This document shows, piece after piece, positions 60,365 through 64,000 of a stretch of 64,000 nucleotides of DNA (positions within the stretch are counted from its first letter, which is position 1; each line of letters starts with the position of its first letter). Made by a program: the position numbers and the translations under genes. This stretch comes from Clostridium sp. CAG:510 (GTDB lineage Bacteria; Bacillota; Clostridia; Lachnospirales; Lachnospiraceae): positions 140,885 to 204,884 of the forward strand of contig FR880832.1 of assembly GCA_000434615.1 (NCBI GenBank). The letters are read 5' to 3'. Under the pieces are notes generated by a model. The model ran no database searches and had not been told where the DNA came from. It saw only the letters and a list, made by a program, of their open reading frames with translations.

Positions 60365-60400
60365 GTTAATAACTGAAATATATCTATTTCAGTTATTAAC
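60365..60400. repeat. Inverted repeat ahead of the tyrosine recombinase gene
   Basis: 16-nt perfect arms (60365-60380 and 60385-60400) with a 4-nt loop, about 18 bp upstream of the integrase start. It may be a hairpin in the mRNA leader or a protein site. Confidence 0.8.
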
Positions 60401-60520
60401 AGGCTATATTACATAATCCACTCCGCATGAATAAATATATCCATATCGTCATGCTCCACTCCGTTGCACATGCCGATATTCCATATTTATTCATGCTATA
60501 TTACTTATGTAATATAGCCT
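60401..60520. repeat. Nested inverted repeats in a 269-bp non-coding region
   Basis: The outer arms AGGCTATATTACATAA (60401-60416) and its complement (60505-60520) enclose inner arms GCATGAATAAATAT (60425-60438) and its complement (60483-60496). Shorter ATATCG/CGATAT arms lie inside. A direct repeat TCCACTCCG occurs at 60417 and 60455. This could be an oriT, a recombination site or a replication site. Confidence 0.7.
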
Positions 60521-60530
60521 ATTATCGTGG

Positions 60531-60615
60531 TGTACATATATTTAAGGTATTTATGATAAAATCAAGTATTTCTATATGTACATTTTTACCTTATTAGTCA
60601 TTTCTGTATGTACAT
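60531..60615. repeat. Three TATGTACAT-type repeats
   Basis: TGTACATA (60531-60538, opposite strand), TATATGTACAT (60573-60583) and TATGTACAT (60607-60615). They continue the repeat-rich region before the integrase. Confidence 0.5.
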
Positions 60616-60616
60616 C

Positions 60617-60922
60617 CTATTTTTTCTGCTTTTGCAGCTTTTCAAGCTGTTCCAGCACCGCCATATTCAGTTTTACATATGGCCGGTACCGGTGGTCAGC
60701 TCCCTCATAAACTCTCTTGGTTAATCTGCCGTCAGCTTCTGTATCAATCCATTTTAATGCCTTCCAGATTTTCAGCTTATTATTTGATGTATCATAATGA
60801 TTTCTGTCCAATAATACTTCCAGACTGCCCTTTTCTATCAGCGCATACCCTTTTCGCACCTTTCCCTGGCGTTCCAGGTACCGTCCGATAGCTACAAATT
60901 CTTTTGCATATAATTCAATCAT
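60617..60922 (-). CDS. Hypothetical protein of the transfer operon
   Basis: 101 aa, basic, with no recognised domain. The order YAKEFVAIGRYLERQGKVRK, then KIWKALKWIDTEADGRLTKR looks helical with a possible winged-helix turn. It overlaps the next upstream gene by 4 bp. The non-coding repeat region follows. Confidence 0.65.
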   Translation of the reverse strand: MIELYAKEFVAIGRYLERQGKVRKGYALIEKGSLEVLLDRNHYDTSNNKLKIWKALKWIDTEADGRLTKRVYEGADHRYRPYVKLNMAVLEQLEKLQKQKK

Positions 60923-61413
60923 TCTGCACCCTGTTTACTCCGGTTTTTTATCGCATTCAGGAAATCTCTGCTAACGTAGTACACTCTGATTTCCGCTGAC
61001 GGATATACGCATTTTCTATTTTTTTCAGACTTAATCAGACATAGGTCTATACAATAATTAACAAAGGTCTTTAAATCAAGTCTGGCGTAGTTACATATAC
61101 AGTTATCAAAAACCTCCTGCTTTATTTTGTAATACTTTTCCGAATATTTTGTTTCATATGTATACGGTATATAATCCTCCCGCTCAATAATTATCCTGCC
61201 TACGATGCAAAAATCCTGCATAAACTGTAGTATTTCATCATCATTTTCTTCATATTCGCTGATTGCCTCGGGGCCGACATTCTGCAGCTTTGCTATCTCC
61301 TGCTTAAGTTGTTCTATCCGGATTTCTTTTGTTTTTAACACGTCATTTAATTCATTAATCTTATCTATTACCCCGTTTATTTTTGCTTTCAGCATATTTT
61401 TTTCATCAACCAT
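60919..61413 (-). CDS. Hypothetical coiled-coil protein
   Basis: 164 aa. The first 45 residues (INGVIDKINELNDVLKTKEI) form a likely coiled coil. The rest is a compact domain with several Tyr and Cys, including DNCICNYARLDLKTFVNYCI. No family is recognised. It lies 15 bp after the surface protein gene. Confidence 0.65.
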   Translation of the reverse strand: MVDEKNMLKAKINGVIDKINELNDVLKTKEIRIEQLKQEIAKLQNVGPEAISEYEENDDEILQFMQDFCIVGRIIIEREDYIPYTYETKYSEKYYKIKQEVFDNCICNYARLDLKTFVNYCIDLCLIKSEKNRKCVYPSAEIRVYYVSRDFLNAIKNRSKQGAE

Positions 61414-61428
61414 TTTTTCACTCCTTAC

Positions 61429-63012
61429 TTAGATAGAAATATAAATTTTTTCCTGTATGCTTTTTTCATACTCTTCATCATAAACACTGATTTTTACGGG
61501 CTTTCCTTCATTTGCTTTAACAAATCTTTTGGGAAAAATAATATAAATATTTTCCTCCGCTTTTCCGGCAACTCGGTCAGATATTTTCACTCTGTATTCC
61601 TTTTTCTTTTTCCAGATATAGGCTCTGCCAATTTTTTTATCCGTAGCCTCATCATATACCGTACATTTTCTAAAAATCCAAAATACTATAAATACGATAA
61701 TTCCTGATTCTGTTGTACCTACTACTCCTGCAGTGGCAATTCCGGATAAAAAATTATTTTCAGTCTCCGGTTCTTCAGCTTCAGCCTGTATTTCCTGCAC
61801 CGGTTCTTTTCTATTTTCTATCTGGATAGGCTTTATAGTGGGCTTTTCAATTTCTGCCGCTGTTTCCGTCTCTTCCGGCTCTGTCTCCTTGGGAAGCTTA
61901 TCCTCTTTCTTCGATGATTCCTCAGTCTCTTTGGGTTTAACCGGTTCTGTAGGTTCCACCGGTTTTGTAGGCTCAACTGACGGTTTTACAGGTTCCACCG
62001 GTTTTGGAGGCTCAACTGACGGTTTTGCAGGCTCAACCGGCTGAGGGTTTGTGGGTGTCTTTTTTATAATATTGTCAATAGTGTACGAATATCCTTCTGA
62101 TACATTTCCAAATGCATCTTTGGCATTAAATGTGTAGGTACCGTTTTGACTTATGGAAAAGGTACTTCCACTTTGCCACGAACCTCCATTCATTCTATAT
62201 GCCGTAATCCCCACATTATCTGTAGCATTTACTGATAATGATACAGAGCCGGTTGTTTCTGCCGTTGTGCTGGCGGTAACAGAATTAATAACAGGTGCCG
62301 TACCGTCATAGTCGCTGATCGTGCATGATACTGATACGGATTTACTCACTCCGGAGTCTGTGTAATTTACCGTAAATGAATATGAACCATTTGAAGTAAC
62401 CTGATAAGAGGATGGACTGCAGCTTACATTAGAGATACACCCCGCAGTGCCTCCGACTGCAGGTGTTAATTTATAATTCTGCTCGCTTACCTGACGATCA
62501 ATGGTAACTGTTCCAGCTTTATCACCATCATTAAGACCACATCCCAACGCATATGTAATTTTTGCACATGTCCCCGTACCTGAAGCTTCTGTTCCACATA
62601 CAGAACATTTGTATACTGTCACTGTTTTTTTATTCGCATCACACTGACTAATTTGCCATCTGTTATATCCTGCATTAGCGGTATTTCCATTACATATCGA
62701 GCAGTCATATACGACTTTTCCATGTGTACATACTGTATTGATGAATGTTTTACCACATTTGTTGCAAACAGCCGTACACCAGGAAGTTTTCGTACACGTA
62801 CCGCTGCACTGAGTCGTGGCTGTAAATGCCTTTATCTCGCCACCGCAAACATTTTCAACCGAATAACAGCCTCCTCCCGTTGCAGAATCTCCTGCATGAG
62901 AATGAATTATATCTGCAGAGCCTACAGAATCGGCATTCACAATTAAGCTCATAAACATACTGCATGTCAGAATGACAAAAATAAATGATAATAAATTCTT
63001 TTTCATATTCAT
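61429..63012 (-). CDS. Large surface-anchored protein with Cys-rich and Ig-like domains
   Basis: 527 aa from the ATG at 63012 (TAATG overlap with the upstream stop); the ATG at 63006 is an alternative. A signal peptide ends near NADS. Residues about 45-180 are Cys-rich with CNKCGKT, CSICNG and CSVCGTE pairs. Two Ig-like beta domains follow, then a Pro/Glu/Lys linker of VEPTKP-type repeats (about 320-425). A membrane helix (GIIVFIVFWIF) and a cytoplasmic tail of about 70 residues end it. There is no LPXTG. It may promote mating contact or adhesion. One octamer copy is at 62132-62139. Confidence 0.75.
   Translation of the reverse strand: MNMKKNLLSFIFVILTCSMFMSLIVNADSVGSADIIHSHAGDSATGGGCYSVENVCGGEIKAFTATTQCSGTCTKTSWCTAVCNKCGKTFINTVCTHGKVVYDCSICNGNTANAGYNRWQISQCDANKKTVTVYKCSVCGTEASGTGTCAKITYALGCGLNDGDKAGTVTIDRQVSEQNYKLTPAVGGTAGCISNVSCSPSSYQVTSNGSYSFTVNYTDSGVSKSVSVSCTISDYDGTAPVINSVTASTTAETTGSVSLSVNATDNVGITAYRMNGGSWQSGSTFSISQNGTYTFNAKDAFGNVSEGYSYTIDNIIKKTPTNPQPVEPAKPSVEPPKPVEPVKPSVEPTKPVEPTEPVKPKETEESSKKEDKLPKETEPEETETAAEIEKPTIKPIQIENRKEPVQEIQAEAEEPETENNFLSGIATAGVVGTTESGIIVFIVFWIFRKCTVYDEATDKKIGRAYIWKKKKEYRVKISDRVAGKAEENIYIIFPKRFVKANEGKPVKISVYDEEYEKSIQEKIYISI
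61930..62045 (-). repeat. Tandem Pro/Glu/Lys-coding repeats in the surface protein
   Basis: Repeated units of about 30-36 bp read as VEPTKP, VKPSVEPP and similar. They resemble wall-spanning linkers. Confidence 0.65.
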
Positions 63013-63524
63013 TAACCTATACACCTTTCAATAAACCCTATCACCATATTTCTAAGCTCTCCATTTAACAAAACCGTGGCAGCCAGGGATAATAAAATCA
63101 TTACCACTGCAAGTGCTAAGAACCTTAAAATTTTTGCTATCATATCCGTAATTGTTTCAATTATTTTTGCTTTTGCAGAAAGATGTCTTACCACAATTTC
63201 TTCAGGAGGATTCTTTTCCTGGTTCTGCATCGTGTAAATCATATCTAAAATTTGCTGCTGTGAAATTTGTGGAAATTTTCTTTCCTCAATAACCTGTGGC
63301 AGATTCATAACCTCCTCTGACGTCTCTACATCCTGTTGAATAATTTTTTCACTTTCCGGAATTACTTTTGAATTTTCAGGCTTTGCCATTTCCAGCGATT
63401 TTTTCTGTCTTTCAAGCTCCTTTATCTCCAAATCTTTTCTTTCAATTTCTTCTTTAAGGAAAAGAGCTTTTTCGATTAGCTTATTGCATTTAGCTTTCAA
63501 AATCCGGATATCTTCCGCTTCCAA
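63012..63524 (-). CDS. Coiled-coil protein with C-terminal membrane anchor
   Basis: 170 aa with a TTG start at 63524, spaced 7 bp from GGGAGGTG. Residues 1-50 form a strong coiled coil (KALFLKEEIERKDLEIKELE). The C-terminus has a hydrophobic helix, FLALAVVMILLSLAATVLL. First gene of the visible transfer operon. No family is recognised. Confidence 0.7.
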   Translation of the reverse strand: MEAEDIRILKAKCNKLIEKALFLKEEIERKDLEIKELERQKKSLEMAKPENSKVIPESEKIIQQDVETSEEVMNLPQVIEERKFPQISQQQILDMIYTMQNQEKNPPEEIVVRHLSAKAKIIETITDMIAKILRFLALAVVMILLSLAATVLLNGELRNMVIGFIERCIG

Positions 63525-63766
63525 AATTTTTCACCTCCCTTCGTAAAATTTTATAATTTTTTTGTGGCAACAGAATGATTGAATCCGATTGCAATGTCAA
63601 GTGTTTTTTTTGTAAAAAGTGAATTTTTTTCTCAGATTGGATTTTTTAGAAAGAATATTTCTTATAGAGAACCATAGAATGGATAGTATAGTAGATAGAA
63701 TATATTTTTACGTATACTGCCCTGAAGGTGCTTAAATCAGCGCCTTTCTGTCATAGATATATTACA

Positions 63767-63871
63767 TAAAATCTGAATAAAACCGCAAATAACAACTGTA
63801 AAAGTAAAACAAATTTCTGCTGAACACGTAAAATCTGAATGAAATATATTTTTATACGGTAAAATCTGAAT
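63767..63871 (+). repeat. Phased direct repeats TAAAATCTGAAT
   Basis: Copies at 63767-63778, 63829-63840 and 63860-63871. Start-to-start spacing is 62 and 31 bp, that is 2 x 31 and 31, about three helical turns each. A weak match at 63799 would fill the gap. Confidence 0.7.
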
Positions 63872-63895
63872 AAATTATAACGAAAGACACAAAAA

Positions 63896-63913
63896 AAAGA
63901 CCTCTCGGTCTTT
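63896..63913 (-). terminator. Intrinsic terminator for an upstream minus-strand gene
   Basis: AAAGACC (63896-63902) pairs with GGTCTTT (63907-63913) around TCTC, with an A-run on the left that gives a T-run on the minus strand. Confidence 0.7.
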
Positions 63914-63968
63914 AACGGTACATCTTCTCTCTTCTGGGAAAAAAAATATACGCAAGCACACATCCATT

Positions 63969-64000
63969 TTACACTTCATAGCCCATTTTCTGTCTAATAC
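63969..64000 (-). CDS. Possible 3' end of a gene running in from the right
   Basis: The minus strand reads IRQKMGYEV and TAA, ending 56 bp before a terminator. The fragment is too short to identify. Confidence 0.3.
   Translation of the reverse strand, partial: IRQKMGYEV

Larger units (their letters stand above)
40433..62139 (+). repeat. Dispersed polar octamer GTGTAGGT, ten copies within this span
   Basis: Copies start at 40433, 42212, 47854, 49206, 52167, 56086, 56806, 59091, 60014 and 62132, all on the plus strand and all inside minus-strand genes. Five share the 11-mer TGTGTAGGTTT. Positions were found by eye. Confidence 0.7.
63525..63968. other. 444-bp A+T-rich non-coding region with phased repeats
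   Basis: I see no convincing gene here. It holds three TAAAATCTGAAT repeats and a small terminator, described separately. It may contain the promoter of the transfer operon, and could include oriT or a replication origin. Confidence 0.6.
38570..64000. mobile_element. Integrative and conjugative element inserted in cotJC; right end outside window
   Basis: From cotJC onward the gene content changes sharply to a serine recombinase, ParA/ParB, an XRE switch, toxin-antitoxin-like genes and a Gram-positive type IV secretion operon (TcpA, C, D, E, VirB4, NlpC/P60, VirB6) with a tyrosine recombinase. Base composition is also more A+T rich. No relaxase or right attachment site is in the window, so the element exceeds 25 kb. 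Confidence 0.9.

Noticed and set aside
60401..60520. Invertible promoter (phase switch) called as a feature
   Set aside because: The inverted repeats and nearby recombinase fit the idea, but no convincing -35/-10 pair lies between the arms, so it is listed only as a hypothesis.
63751..63963. 70-codon minus-strand frame across the phased repeats
   Set aside because: It has no ribosome binding site, reads through a terminator hairpin, and its composition is that of A+T-rich non-coding DNA.

Overview
The window looks like the chromosome of a spore-forming, anaerobic member of the Clostridia, most likely Lachnospiraceae. The basis is inference from gene content: the cotJ spore-coat operon, a clostridial-type group B [FeFe]-hydrogenase, DUF1015, DUF5662 and DUF1292 family proteins, glycogen-metabolism genes, and strong GGAGG ribosome binding sites. 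No 16S gene or other marker is present to name a species.

Region 1 (1 to about 38570) is core chromosome, mostly on the minus strand and in short operons. In order it holds: asd (partial) and argH; a two-gene ABC importer; tRNA-Thr(CGU); a DUF1015-glgB-mscS operon; serC-serA; leuB-ilvD-ilvB followed by an L,D-transpeptidase; a VanY-type peptidase with tgt and yajC; aroC; the potABCD polyamine importer; a CheY/CheX-like pair; a cysteine-rich repeat protein; a DUF5662 protein with a debranching-enzyme homologue that appears to have lost its catalytic residues; a UvrD-type helicase with gltX; a group B [FeFe]-hydrogenase; feoAB; and cotJABC. Many operons have promoters with 17-bp spacers and clear intrinsic terminators.

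Region 2 (about 38570 to 64000 and beyond) is an integrative and conjugative element. Its left end lies inside cotJC, which is cut after the conserved AAEQ segment. A large serine recombinase sits right beside that junction, so the element is an insertion in a sporulation gene, in the manner of the sigK skin element. The left part carries a minus-strand maintenance operon: a 158-aa protein, a Zn-ribbon-like protein, a YdjM-like membrane protein, ParA, ParB, a 50-aa protein and the recombinase. The middle part carries cargo and control genes: a divergent XRE-repressor switch with three 14-bp operator-like repeats, a lipoprotein, an acidic microprotein, an AAA ATPase flanked by about 115-bp direct repeats, and a GNAT toxin-antitoxin-like unit with a HicB-like gene. 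The right part (48997-63524) is a long minus-strand transfer operon of Tn916/ICEBs1/Tcp type: two coiled-coil proteins, a large surface protein, a tyrosine recombinase, a DUF4417 protein, a JAMM-like protein, TcpA/FtsK, TcpC/VirB8, TcpD, TcpE, VirB4, an NlpC/P60 hydrolase and VirB6. No relaxase is visible and the right end is not reached, so the element is larger than 25 kb.

Three DNA-level patterns in the element are not explained by its genes. The first is six copies of a palindrome with core GTCCCAANTTGGGAC, at the microprotein, around the ATPase and just upstream of tcpA. The second is ten same-strand copies of the octamer GTGTAGGT, one per gene in ten genes and in two reading frames. The third is non-coding repeat structure: nested inverted repeats beside the tyrosine recombinase, and 31-bp-phased repeats near the right edge of the window. 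All sequence counts were made by eye.
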